A stretch of DNA of 64,000 nucleotides. It comes from Cristatella mucedo (Eukaryota > Bryozoa > Phylactolaemata > Cristatellidae). The stretch spans positions 1,256,113-1,320,112 of the forward strand of contig WPIO01000113.1 in the NCBI GenBank assembly GCA_009760855.2. The letters are read 5' to 3'. Of this stretch, positions 1 through 25,049 are shown one piece after another. The stretch's first letter is position 1. Each line of letters opens with the position of its first letter. Position numbers and translations under genes: made by a program. The notes below the pieces were generated by a model. That model was given only the letters and a program-made list of their open reading frames with translations, was not told where the DNA came from and ran no database searches.

Positions 1-71
1 CCACAAAAAGCTTTCTGAAAAATCTCATCAGAGCTTCGGCTTGGCTGCGCTTGCATGCAATGTGCACGCAC

Positions 72-13649
<13,578 letters not shown>

Positions 13650-13789
13650 CGCAAGCGCGCGTGTGTGCGTGTGCGAGCGCGGTTCAAATTGAGAGTTCGC
13701 AAGTTTCCTGCCGCTCTGCTCTCTACCAGTACGGCATGCTGCCGCAGCGAAAGCAGTCGGTAGCCATGTAAGCGGCCGTTGCTGGCCCG

Positions 13790-14890
13790 GCTGGGTTTGT
13801 GTAGCTGCGCGAAAGAGTGCGCCTTCATATCGCATAAAAAGCGCTTTAATAATACCAAAAAGTAGTAATATAAATATATTGTCATTTAAAATTAGTTAAA
13901 TATTGAGCCAAATGTACTTTAAACATTTTAAATAGCCGGATTTCCCAGGTTGTTTCGCGTACGAATACACTAGGCCGGCATTGCCATGGCAGCATGTAAA
14001 CTGCACAACAGGTGGTTACCCCCAAAGAGCTGTGGCTAGTAGGGTATGTACGCCGGGACCCGGCGTTTGCAGAAAGCGTGCGAAACCTAGGAAACCGGAA
14101 AAACATGACCACGAGGTCAACCACTCTAATGCCGAGCACTTCTTCGTAGGGCCAGAAGTTGCAGACGTATTGCTGTAGAGCTGCTTGCTGCTCGATGACC
14201 GAGTGAGTTCCTACAGGAATAGTGCAAAACTCTGCAGCAGACGCCGCATAGTTAAAATTGCCCCGGAAAAATTAAAAGGAACAAAAATGTGACGTCGGGA
14301 CTGCTGTTTGGCAATCTAGGTTCGTCCGTCGTCAGGGAGATTGACGCGCGCGGTCGAGAGGCTCGAGCGCCCCACATCTTTCGCGACGCGGCGGCTAACC
14401 GCACTGCTGGATGCATTCAGGCTCGGCTATTGATAATTAATAAGCCCTGTAGTAGTAGTCTATTAGAAAAGCTCAAGTAAATCGGAGTGCAATCTACCAG
14501 CTTCACTCGAGCGATGAGGGCTAGAGCAGAGTAGCTAAGCAACAGATAGCCGCAGTGGTCACCGAGGCCGTCATTGTCGGCAAGATGAGCTACCGCTGAA
14601 TGCTTAGCAGACCCGTGCAGGCTCGGGCTTCTCCTCGACGGGCCAAGAGACTAAGCATGCTGCGTGTGACTGCTCCCACGCGCCCGAGTATTGGCTGGCC
14701 ACGTGGATACTGGTGTAGCAGCAAGCTTAATCCCTGCCTTTGTAACGTCCCCATTCGCTTAAATATTGGACTGTAGCTTCCTCATTGCAAGTCTCCGTGC
14801 CCGACGAATTAGAGGATTGCTACGCTTGGTGCTGAGCGTGGCTTTGAGGCTTGCATTTCGTGAAACTCGCGACCTCCACGTTAAATCGCC
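13790..14890. other. No gene seen
   Basis: Short open frames occur (for example 14289-14480, plus) but lack an ATG, splice sites or family motifs. A moderately GC-rich patch lies at 14290-14720. Confidence 0.5.
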
Positions 14891-15238
14891 GCTCTCTTAT
14901 TTTGAACTCATTCCCGACTTGCGTCACGACATCTCCTGACTTGTCCGCATTTAAAAGAAACTAAAAGCGCATCTTTTTATGACAGAATTCAGTGGGTCCA
15001 TGTGATTCATCCTATATTCTTTATGTGTACGGATACTCTGCATGCTGCCACTAACCAAACTTGGATGCTGAGCCTGTGCAAGTCACCCCTAACCATGTTA
15101 TTCTTGTTGTTTATTGAGCATGCTACCACTAACCAAATGATCGCGCTTCCTTTGTAGCAAATGTAAAGTGCCAAAAAGAGATTGAGTTGTCTGAGGATGC
15201 TATGTCAAATGCATTATTATTGTTATTATAATTCACTG
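14890..15238 (+). mobile_element. LINE-B 3' fragment
   Basis: Starts in the last coding segment (CTCATTCCCGACTTGCGTCA, ..CTCCTGACTTGTCCGC), runs through the 3' UTR with CATGCTGCCACTAACCA, and ends with GTAAAGTGCCAAAAAGAGATT and TTATTATTGTTATTAT. Heavily 5'-truncated and diverged. Confidence 0.75.
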
Positions 15239-15984
15239 GCTCCTCATAAAGCTGGGAATCGACTTGAACTTCCTCATTTCAATTTTAGGCAATATATTCT
15301 CTTGCTCCGCCTTCAGTGCCTATGCACCTAAAACCTTAAACTTTTTACGGATCGAGATCGTTGACATCTAATGACTTGAGAAATTTAATGCAAGTGCTAT
15401 AAATCGCTGCTCCTCCGAGAGCACAAGGTTGGCCTGTTCAGAGGGTGTTGAATGTATGCATTCATGCTCTAATTTGGCATGCTAAGACCACTAATCTGTC
15501 ACATAAATGTATTGACAGACGATCAAGGTGCGCGGGAAACAAACATATTTCCCTTAGGGCGCCGGATAGTGCGTTATTTACGTTATTATTATTGCCTCTT
15601 TTTTACAGCTCAGGTCAGCAATTGTCGTTTAGTTATGATTTATTTGATTGCGGCGCGCCTAGTATCTTCTTATTCGGAGAATAATTTCCGGGTAATTACC
15701 GGTAGGGTACGAGGCACAAACAAAACTTTTTTGTTTGGTCGAATGTTGACCTGTCTGTATTTTCTTGCGTGCGGCGCACCTATATCTTGCTTGAATAGCA
15801 CTGCAATTATTAGTGTCGGCTTTTAGAAAATATTCAATGCGGGATCAATATTTATGTGTGACAAGAACAGTGCTACAGCTCAGCATCGGTCAGGAATTTA
15901 TTCGTACATATTACCTTTGCTTTCGCTAAAAAAACAAAGCATGTGAACTAATTAGTGACAACTTGGAGGATATAAGCCTGACTA

Positions 15985-16310
15985 ATAAACGCAAAAAAGG
16001 CTGTTCAAACGTTCTGACCAAGTGATACGAGGAGGAGGCGGTTGCTTGGTTAGCTTCTTTTGAAATGTCATCAAGTCAGAAAACCGTGCATTCAGTCGGA
16101 CGTGAGTTCCAGGCTTTGAAAACAGGAAAACTCTGGTTAGCGAAGAATCTCTACAGGATTTTACGCTGTTCATAGATACAGCTAGACTAACAAAATTAGA
16201 GGATTGGTAGGTCAGATTGGAGACCTAGGGGGTGTAAGCATTTCAAACATGTAGGCCGGAGCGAATAATACGATGGACTTGAAAGCGAGTGCCGGACCAA
16301 TAAAGAAGAT
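15985..16310 (-). mobile_element. Diverged LINE of the LINE-B type
   Basis: The minus-strand translation has LTRVFLFSKPGTHVRLNARF and DLMTFQKKL, which lines up with the RAFSSYAPKAWNSLP..DLTTFKKNL end of LINE-B. Too diverged to belong to the same subfamily. Confidence 0.5.
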
Positions 16311-16333
16311 AGGCTCAATAGATTGATCTAATG

Positions 16334-16400
16334 ATGTATCTCCGTCAGTAACTCCACAAAGTCATTAAGACCATGCGGGTGTTACGCAGGAGAGTTGATC
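16334..16400 (-). mobile_element. LINE-A 3' UTR fragment
   Basis: ATGTATCTCCGTCAGTAACT, CCACAAAGTCATTAAGACCA and GGGTGTTACGCAGGAGAGTT match the LINE-A hairpin region in antisense. Confidence 0.65.
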
Positions 16401-17575
16401 GAGAAGATCGAGGTGAAATCGATTGAGTGAAATCGTCTGCGAAAACGCTTTCGATCAGGCAGATGCGGTATTTAAAGCAAAACAAGCTTTGCATCACATT
16501 TGTCCACCAGCTATAAGCGCCTTCTTGTACATGCAGGAAGACACGGAAGTAGCGAGTTACAATTACCTAGGTGATTCGTCGCAAATGCATATTCCGATGG
16601 GGGTTGAGTATTCTTATATATCTATCCGAGCAAAGTCCATGTTAGATTAAACTTTACTGTAGAACTGCTGTGGTCAACAAATGGAAGGCCACTATATAAC
16701 AACCACCCAAATTTCTGGCAAAGATACGTGAGACAGCCTCACGTAGCCAATTTTGAGGATTATACTTTCCAGTTTCAGAGGGAGGTTAGTTTTGGCAATA
16801 CATTAAGAATTAGTTCTATCGTCATACAAAGTGAGATTTGAGTGACCAAAGCACAATCTTGACCACTAATTTGTTTTTATTAAATTGGTTGAAAAAGTCA
16901 AGATCAAATGTACACAGCCTTCTCCTTAATGCTAAAGTACAGGTCGGGTCAGTGCTTCTTATGTTATGCTCTATCTTTTCGAAGATTTATATGGATGTTA
17001 AATCAAACACACGAGACAAAGTAAATGCTTAGTGGTTGCAAACCTACATCATTAACTAAAAGACATGCTCTGACCATTAGTTAATCCGAAAGAGGTGCCT
17101 AAGCTTAACCATTCTACTGCCATTTGATAAAAAGACTCCAAGATCATATCAAGGTTGACGCTCCAACTCGCATATAAGAGGTATATATTTCCTTGGTATG
17201 ACGCGCAGTTAATACGATGGTCTTTGAGTAATTATCTTTTGAGGTCTCGTTGGAAACCTTCAATGTAAAGGGCGTTGATTATCAAAGCGAACAGATGATA
17301 ACTCTCACAAGTTTTCAGGGAACATATAGGGCATGAGGAGCATAGCACCGTGCAACTTGTTTCTCCAATAACTTGTCTAGTCGAAATACAGGAACTATTA
17401 TAAATCCGCATATTTAACAGCTTTCCCAAAGGCCATAGCTGTTCATTTTCGCCGAAGCTGAAGTTTTTTGATAATTTCGTTGAAATAAATTTGAGACCGC
17501 TCTCCTATTCCAACATGGCTAACCTCTTACTTATGCAATATATCAATAAATTTAGCACACGAATCAAGGGAGGCA
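16401..17575. other. No gene seen
   Basis: An open frame at 16423-16650 (plus) has neither family motifs nor convincing splice sites. Nothing else recognised. Confidence 0.45.
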
Positions 17576-17577
17576 GT

Positions 17578-18425
17578 TATTTATAATGATAATGATATTT
17601 AAAAAATTGTCTTTCTAGGCACTTTAATTTTGCTGCAAGGGAATAAAATAAATAAAAATAAATCCTAGCTGATTAAACAGCCTCTTTTGTATAGCGACAG
17701 AAGAGCCTTTACGGCTATCACCACCGCTTGCAGTGGCGATAAAGGATCGCCCCGCCGCAGGAATCGAACCCACGACCTCGGTACCGAGGCCGCGAAAGCA
17801 ACCGCCTTACCTAGTGTGCCATCACGGCTCACCTAATCATACTCGAAGGGTTAGTGGCTGCATGATCAGTGACAACAAACATAACATGGTTAGACCAGAC
17901 ATGCACAGGCTCAGCATACAAATATGGTTAGTGGAAGCATGCCTAGTCTCAGTAAGCATAAGCACGCAAAGGACGAATCGTGAAGAACCACTAAATGCTG
18001 TGATAAATAGTTGCGTTCTAGCTTCTTTATAAAAGTCGTCAAGTCTGGAGGCTTCGTGACGTTAGTTGGAAGTTATTTCCTGGCTTTGGGAGCATACGAA
18101 CAAATGGCATGGAATGCAAAGGATTTGAAGTTCGTAAAAGGCACAAGTAAACGATTGGATTCAGAAAGGCGAGTGGTACTTTGCTTAGCCTGGAGAGGCA
18201 GTAGATCTGAAAGGTAGGTCGGAGCCAGAGAAGGAAGGGGCCTAAAAGTGAGTGACAGAACCTTGAAGTCAATGCGACTGGGAGCCAGTGCAGATCGGCG
18301 AGAAGTGGTCTCATGTGGCACATGCGACGCTCATGACAGACAAGGCGAGCTGCATAGTTTTGCACCAACTAAGTGCCTGATTGCTCAGGCCGGTAGGCCA
18401 GCAAGCAGTGCGGTAGATCTTAGCC
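17578..18425 (-). mobile_element. LINE-B copy interrupted by SINE-2
   Basis: The tail end (GTCTTTCTAGGCACTTTAAT, TTGCTGCAAGGGA) lies at 17590-17640. The body resumes at about 17836 with AACATGGTTAGACC and antisense coding sequence for CHERRMCHMRPLLADLHWLP and LTFRPLPSLAPTYLSDLL. The body ends near CCGGTAGGCCAGCAAGC. The SINE lies between. Confidence 0.75.
17641..17835 (-). mobile_element. SINE-2 copy inserted in LINE-B
   Basis: Read on the minus strand: GAGCCGTGATGGCACACTAGG (A-box side), GGTCGTGGGTTCGATTCCTG (B box), then AGCCGTAAAGGCTCTTCTGT, AAGAGGCTGTTTAATCAGCT and an A/T-rich end. Complete, about 190 bp. Confidence 0.8.
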
Positions 18426-18511
18426 GACGACGTTCAGAAGCATTTAACCATTCAAAGTTGAACCTAAGTTGTATACTCGCACGAAGAGAATCCAGCTCTT
18501 TTTGTGGTCTC

Positions 18512-19010
18512 AGATCGAATAATAAAGATACTAATAATAATAACACACTTAATAAAGCACCATTAGAGAACTCAATATCTCTCTCTCTCTCTCTCTCTCT
18601 CTCTAGGTGCTTTACATTTGCCTCAAACGAAACACGATCGAATGGTCGGTGGTAGCATGCTCAATAAGCAACAAGAATAGCCTGGTTAGGCTTGACATAT
18701 ACAGGGTCAGCATGCAAGTGTGGTTAGTTGCAGCATGCACAGTGTCAGCACGCATAAGCATATACAAGACGAATCACATAGACCCACTAAGTGCTGTCGT
18801 AAGTAGGTGCCTTTTTAATTTCTTTTTGTATGTGGTCAAATTCGGAGATGTCGTGACGGAAGTCCGGAGTGAGTTCCACGCTTTGAGAGCATACGAACTA
18901 AAGGCACTGTTTCAATAGGATTTGAGGTTTGTACAAGATATAGGTAAACGATCAGATTCCAAATAACGAGTGATATCATGGTTAGCCTGGTGGGGCTTCG
19001 CCATTAGGCA
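18512..19010 (-). mobile_element. LINE-B copy with (CT)n-expanded tail
   Basis: AATAATAATAACACACTT, AAAGCACCATTAGAGAACTC, then (CT)n at about 18581-18604 in place of the usual CTCTTTCTAGG. The LINE-B 3' UTR and part of the coding end follow in antisense. Confidence 0.75.
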
Positions 19011-19152
19011 GGGCAGAGACAATGCTACAGTACCTCAACACCTTGCAGTTGAGGTCACCGTCAGTAAGATTGATCGGAAAGGAATCGAGCTCTCGTTGGA
19101 GCTCCTCGTTTCTTTACGAGCTTCTTCCTTTCCGCTACAAGGCACCTTCTTT

Positions 19153-19350
19153 TCATCTCAGCAGTGAGGACTCAGAACGACCGGCCATTACACTATTGGC
19201 GAACACTTTGCAAGGGCGGCGTGCACTGAAGCCGTACTCGTCGTGCTGAAAGGCCGTCTCGGTCTCGATGGTCAAATTAACTTGGTGCGTCGGTAGCTCC
19301 GTAGTTCTCTCTAAGGTTGATTGGTAGCTCACTCCTGCTCTGGCCGACAT
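19153..19350 (-). CDS. Possible first coding exon, unknown gene
   Basis: An ATG at 19350 with A at -3 opens a 65-codon frame: MSARAGVSYQSTLERTTELP, then HQVNLTIETETAFQHDEYGF and SARRPCK. Its composition is unlike the surrounding repeats, and a GC-richer stretch (19360-19560) lies upstream, as for a promoter-proximal exon. I see no strong donor; weak GTs lie at 19228 and 19206. If real, later exons would lie below 19150, where only LINE debris is visible. No family recognised. Confidence 0.25.
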   Translation of the reverse strand: MSARAGVSYQSTLERTTELPTHQVNLTIETETAFQHDEYGFSARRPCKVFANSVMAGRSESSLLR

Positions 19351-19814
19351 TTTAGTCTTATCGAGCCTCCACGAAGGAGAACAGCATTTGACTTCTCAGT
19401 TCCAGCAGAGGTGCAGAGGATCCCAGGAGCAGCGCCGAACACGCGGTCAAGCAAGCGAAGATGCGAAATTTGATTGCAGCCATGCATACTTCACCTGGAC
19501 GTCGGCAGAGCCGGAGGGAGAGTGTCACAGCAGCGGGAGACATTACAAGAACAGAGCAGTGAGCAGCAGTTGCCTATCAGGCAACTCTCTGGGGGGGGGG
19601 GAGAAATTGGGTTTCTGAAAAAAGCTGCCATTTGAAAAAAAGCTGTTTACAGTTTTCAATTTAAAAAAACAGCTGCTACAAGCTAACTGTACTGATTATT
19701 TTCCCATTTTTTTCATTATTTTCAGTGATGAACGCCGTTTTGTTATTTATCTTTGGGAATACGCTATAAATCAACAAATTTTATTCCTTACAATAATATT
19801 TTAAGAATACAAGT

Positions 19815-20210
19815 ACATTAAACGAGTTGTCTGAGAGACGCGATCTTAATTTGTGCAGAAATTCGTACAGACCGAAAGAACTCTTTCTCCGCCTTAATGA
19901 TTAGACTTGCTTCGTACAATGTCTGGAGATTTTCAGCGGGCTGGCCAGAGTTCCTGAGGAGCGTGAATTCAGACCGGAGCCATTTGAAATTTTTTAGCCT
20001 TGCGACTGCAATTGATGATCCATCTTTTTGAAGCAACAAATTCAATTCACCTTGAACAGGCAAGTTTTTCGGCTTGGTTATATCTTCTACATTGCTGACT
20101 CCATATAGACGAGACGCTAGATTTCCTACGAAATTTAGCGTACTTTTTGACGGGGAGGGGAATGATTCATTTTGAGACTGCGAACGAGATTCCTGACATA
20201 TTTTTTAAAT
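19815..20210 (-). pseudogene. Degraded ORF, probably transposase-derived
   Basis: A minus-strand frame ends at a stop near 19818 and can be followed up to about 20210. It encodes FVGNLASRLYGVSNVEDITK, LNLLLQKDGSSIAVARLKNF and AEKEFFRSVRISAQIKIASL. Further up (to about 20540) other frames look protein-like (EFGREIESHLGVKT, ADTILEFTFNKLSNLNNFI) but are split by stops and frameshifts. I suspect a relic of a DNA transposon protein but recognise no catalytic motif. Confidence 0.3.
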
Positions 20211-20633
20211 TGATCTTCAACGCGACACTTACAAATCTTTCAAGAGCTTGGCACTAATGAAATTATTCAAGTTAGAGAGTTTGTTGAACGTAAATTCTAA
20301 AATTGTGTCAGCACTCATCAACGTCGTGCCTTGTCAAGTTAAATTCTCAAAAGCAAATTTTAATGGCTAAATTGCCTTCAGAAGAGCTTTGAGATCCGCA
20401 AAATCTATTGTCTCAATCATTTCCTGTGCCTTGTATTCGGTTATTGTCTCTCGGATGGCGACTTCTGTCTGTAATAGATCAGGGAGAAGTTCCAGGGCGT
20501 CTTCACGCCAAGATGCGATTCAATCTCTCGTCCAAACTCATCTTTTGCTTTGAATTGAATGATATTATTTCTAACAGTTTATTTTTTTTCTAAATTTGAC
20601 AAGATTGCATGATTTCATGAGAAGATTGCCAAT

Positions 20634-20876
20634 TCAATGGTGGTAAAACTAACTTACTAGTTTTGGGAAAACCAAGTGTGATTCAGAAATGGGAAAGGTT
20701 AACGGTCACTATCGGCTCTGCTAGCACATGGCCAGCTGAATCTTCGCGAAATGTAGACGTCCTGTTCCAAAGTGACCTTTCATTAGACGATCACATCAGC
20801 TCGACAGTGAAATCTGCCTGCTTTCAGATACACAGAATTTCAAAAATTCAGGCTTGCTTAGACAGGGATACCACAT
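20634..20876 (+). mobile_element. LINE-B reverse transcriptase thumb fragment
   Basis: KTNLLVLGKPSVIQKWE, VDVLFQSDLSLDDHISSTVK and KIQACLDRDTT match the LINE-B copies at 45961 and 59280. It stops abruptly at GATACCACATCGC, where LINE-A begins. Confidence 0.75.
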
Positions 20877-21556
20877 CGCGATATGCCACTACAGCGGACA
20901 ATGAATATGGCTGCAAGGTTGGTCTTCAAGTCCCAGCGGTTTGAGCACGTGTCACCTTTGCTGGAAGAGCTAGGATGGCTACCGGTTGATCAACGGATGC
21001 AGATCAAAGTTCTTACGCTGACCCACAAGGCCGGCCATGGCTTGGCTCCTCCATTCCTAGCAGCACTGCTGCACCTGTTTCAGCCTCTTCGTGCCATCAG
21101 GTCTTGCTGGACACTAAATTAGCTGTTCCATTCCTCCGCTTACAAACCGGTGGCGATAGAAGCTTTAGTTCCACAGATCCTAGACTGTAGAACTCGCTTC
21201 CACAATTCTTACGAAACGACAACTACTCTCCTCCTGCCAACTATGGCTCATCCTTTCAGTAGTCCTGCGCTGCTACTTCAACGCTACTCACTAAGCGCCT
21301 AGAGAGAGATTGAGTTCTCTGAGGGCGCTTTATCAAGTGAATTATTATTATTATTATTACCTCAACTGCTCTTCTGACTCTGCTATGCTTCTCATTTTCT
21401 CTTTGTTTCGTGAGAGAGAATGTCTGTTGGTTACCGAATTCGTACCGAAAACCGCTTAGGTTATGAGTTTGCTATGCAAAACTCTCCTGATTAACACCCA
21501 CCTAGTCTTTATGTATTTTTGAAGTTACAGACGGAAATACATTACATTACATTACG
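20877..21556 (+). mobile_element. 5'-truncated LINE-A copy with a nested LINE-B tail
   Basis: From GATATGCCACTACAGCGGAC to the ATTACATTACATTACG tail. The translation includes MNMAARLVFKSQRFEHVSPL and LPVDQRMQIKVLTLTHKA. The CCACCTAG..GTCTTTATGTATTTTTGAAG 3' UTR is diverged. A 60-bp LINE-B tail interrupts it at 21292-21352. Confidence 0.8.
21292..21352 (+). mobile_element. Tail-only LINE-B insertion inside LINE-A
   Basis: TAAGCGCCTAGAGAGAGATT, GAGTTCTCTGAGGGCGCTTT and (ATT)n lie between CTACTCAC and CTCAACTGCTCT, which are contiguous (CACTACCTCAACTG) in other LINE-A copies. Only the hairpin and tail were copied. Confidence 0.75.
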
Positions 21557-21559
21557 TCT

Positions 21560-22555
21560 GACTCGGCGAATGGTTCGTTCTAACCAGCTGGCTTATGCCA
21601 CTTAGCATAGACATAAGCAACGACAGTGTACGCGAAAAACTGAGACACGAAGGAACGAGCTTTACGCTGACTAACATTCGCTCAGCCACTCAAAAAGAGT
21701 CGATGGTAAACTTCAACAAAAAACCTTGAGTTGAGCTTTCTTTGTGCACTAAGCTGGTCTCTATCGAACTGCACGTCACTACGGAGACGTGAATGCATGG
21801 GGCTGCATCCAATCTTACATGCTTATTTTCAGCTGGCCAGCATTGCATTACTGCATTCTTGTGACGTTTGGAGAGATTGAGCTGCTTCAACAATAGGCAG
21901 CGAAGCGTTCAACAATTGCAGTTTTCCAGCTACTGTGCTCACAATAGAAGCTCGAGGGCGTCTATCTACCGAGCCTACACTTGCATTCAGTATTTATGAC
22001 TTCTCACTGGCTATTTGTTATATTGGCAGGTAAGCTTTAATCAATATTGCTTCCACTTTTATCAACATATTTCCACTGATAATCTTGCGCTGCCTTGAAG
22101 TGCAAGTGATAGTTAAGCTGGCAAGTGATAGTTAAGTTAATTCCCATCTAAGCGATAGGATTGAAATCGTAAACGTCGCCACCGAGATCGGGACCGGGAA
22201 TCTGGTGCTACAAAACGCATCAGCCACCACCACCAGAAGCCTGGCATTGCCGTTCGATCGACTCGAGTAAGTGCGAGGCACTCATTGGTCTGCTTTCTTC
22301 CAAAAGACTAGCGAGGCGGCTCAGACAAGATCAATGACTCTTGCTTTCTCCTTGGATTAATCCAGGTGACGTAACGGTGGCACTGACCCAACTACGGTTG
22401 AGTTGAGATCTAGAGTGAAGTGCAAGTGATAGTTAAGTGTCCCGTAGCACACTCAATACCTAAGCCCTGGTGGGTGCACTCGTGGCACGAAACCTCATTC
22501 GTGTGCTGTGAAATGAATCGACTATTGCTAAGTTATGTAAAGGCAGTATATAATA
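21560..22555. other. No gene seen; short direct repeats
   Basis: GTGCAAGTGATAGTTAAG occurs at about 22100-22117 and 22418-22437, and GGCAAGTGATAGTTAAG at 22120-22136. Otherwise unassigned. Confidence 0.4.
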
Positions 22556-22559
22556 CAGT

Positions 22560-22578
22560 ATATAATATATATATATAT

Positions 22579-22636
<58 letters not shown>
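22560..22636. repeat. (TA)n microsatellite
   Basis: About 77 bp of TA with an internal palindromic interruption. Confidence 0.95.
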
Positions 22637-22640
<4 letters not shown>

Positions 22641-23261
22641 GTATATAATAACAAGCGAAGTTGAAGAAATTTAGTAGCACTCATGTGCAGTGTAAGGCAA
22701 CAGTAGATGCATTCTCGAAGTGGCCGATGCGGAGAGAAGATACATCCATTTACTGCTGGCATCGATGGAGCTGTTTCGCGCGAATGGTGGATTTAAGCTC
22801 CACAGACTAAGGGCGCCTAAATCAAAAGAGCTGAAGGCTCTTTGAAAAGTAAAGGTCTGCTCAACGGAAAGGTATGATTCAGTAGCTCACGTGCACTATA
22901 CGTGGTGGCAGGAGAGCCCTAGCTGCTTTCCCTTCTGCTTGCTGTTGGCACTAAACCACGTTGGCCTTCTACAGAGCTCGAAACCACGACCTCGGAGAAC
23001 GAAAACCTGGCGGAATATTGGGTCACAGTAAGAAGCTTGCAGTATTTGCTGGCTAACGAGAAGCCAAGCTCTTGAAGCAAACCGGGATTTAACGGCATTT
23101 TCTTGGATTTTGAGACTAGCATCCACGCGATAATTACCAGTTGCTATGATGGCTTAATGACGTTTTCCTGATGACATAAGGAATTTTTGCATTGAGAGAA
23201 CTACTATGATCTCTGCCTAGCCATAGCAATAAGCAGCCTTTTACCCACGTTAAGCCACGAA

Positions 23262-23370
23262 TGTAATGGTCATAATAATAATAATGATAATAATAATGAT
23301 AGTAATAATACCTTTGATAAAGCGCCAATCTCTTTCCAGGCCCTTTACAATTGCTGCAAAGGAATCAAGT
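23262..23370 (-). mobile_element. LINE-B tail fragment with (TAA)n
   Basis: (ATAATAATG)n, then GATAAAGCGCCAATCTCTTT and CAGGCCCTTTACAATTGCTG, then GCAAAGGAATCAAG. Antisense LINE-B 3' end. Confidence 0.65.
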
Positions 23371-25049
23371 CGTTTTATGGCCCTATAAAAGAAAACTTTT
23401 ATGATTAATGCTATGCTAATAAGAAACTGATTATTTCTTAGGAGGGAACCTGCAGCCACACAGGCAGAATATTCATGCGTTCTCCATGCACCGTGATTTG
23501 AAGCATACACATGGGGATAGTGTGCATACACAGGTGCTTATAACTTCCATACATCCGTGGAGCATAACCTTTAAATTACTAAATAGTTTCCTTGCGCCTA
23601 ATACAGGGATAAATTGATTACCAAAAAGCAATTTATCAAAACATGCATGTAGAGAGCCACTATTCAAAGCCACGAGTTTGTTTTGACGGGTTTTACTAAC
23701 AAGAGAAACAAGTAGCATGAATGGTCGGAAAAATGAAAAAGACTGCTGCATACTCGATGAGCGACCCAAGCAAAAATTATTATATATTTACTTTGAATTT
23801 TGAATAAGGCAACTATCGTATTAGGACATGCAAAACTGCAGAAAGAAATCCCTTAAACTGATTCGTGATAATGAAATGAATAATCGCAGCACAATAAGCA
23901 CATACGCCGTGAAATGAATGCGTTTCTAGCTTCGTGTGAAGTTAGGGAACGTTGTCGTATCAGTAGAACGCGAATCGAGCGCAAAAGCACAGACTGCCCC
24001 ATCACCAAAGGGAAGCAGCTTAATCAAGGATGCAAGGTTAAATGAGAAGCGTCAGGTCAGAAATTAATTGTGGTAGTAGTAGTAAGGCGTTCGTAGGGTG
24101 CGATAATGGAGATTAAACTCTTTCATTCACTTTATATTAGGCTGCACAGGAAGTCGACAATTGTCGATTGATAAATGTCACGTTTTCAGGACAAATGCTC
24201 ACGTAAATGACAATTCAAATGAGCTGAGCACTCGTTGTGACAGACTCTGGGTTTAACCTTGTTTTTAAATGTCGTAAAATCATAGATATCATGATGTCAC
24301 TTTAGATTGAAGCCAGCATCAGCATATGCTTTGAAAATTCGATAGATTTACAACCAAAGGTCGACAGTAAGAGCAGCAAATGGTTTTACGGAAATCCGGA
24401 TTTGTAAGTAAACCATATTTTTAAATAAACCCGAATTTGAGAAATTCTGATAAATGAAATTTTTGAGACACAAACATGAGCTAATAAGCAACGGAACATA
24501 AAAGCGAGCTATCCGGTGAATCTTGAAGTGGATATGCTGCTTAAGGGAGCCAGTGAAGATAAGCACCAAGGAAAACTGTTGACCTTGTGTTATTCGCATA
24601 AAAAACCCTATCTTCAGAGCTGTGCACCCGTTAGTGTCATTCTTCGCACTCACCAGGAAGACCAGTGGTAACTAATATAGATCTTATGAAGGAGCTCAAG
24701 GATATAGGGAGCATCTAAGGATGGCCTCCGATCGTCGATAACTACTCTCTGCATCCGCCTGCTGAGGGTAGATCAAAAGATTACAGCTCGTCGAGCCTGC
24801 GAGCGATACAGGTGAGACAAGTGACACGCAAAAAAGACGGATGGTAAGGTGATATGAACGATTGCCAACAGATCCAGCTGAACGAACAGTGAAGCCCTAC
24901 CATAGTCAGCATTCCTAAGAAATTCATTCAAATATATCAATAGTTTCACTTTGCGTGTGACGTGATATGATCTGAAAGCTGACCAGAACTGACTACTTGC
25001 TATGTTCCTGCCAACTTGAGTCGATGCTTTGAATTAAATATTTTTATAG
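23371..25049 (-). other. Diverged LINE-like remnants, no gene
   Basis: At 23920-24060 and 24065-24130 short stretches recall the LINE-B 3' UTR and tail in antisense. An open frame at 24348-24653 (minus) has a weak LTGSLKQHIHFK-type resemblance to the [18 protein letters not shown] segment. Probably an old related LINE; the evidence is thin. Confidence 0.3.
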
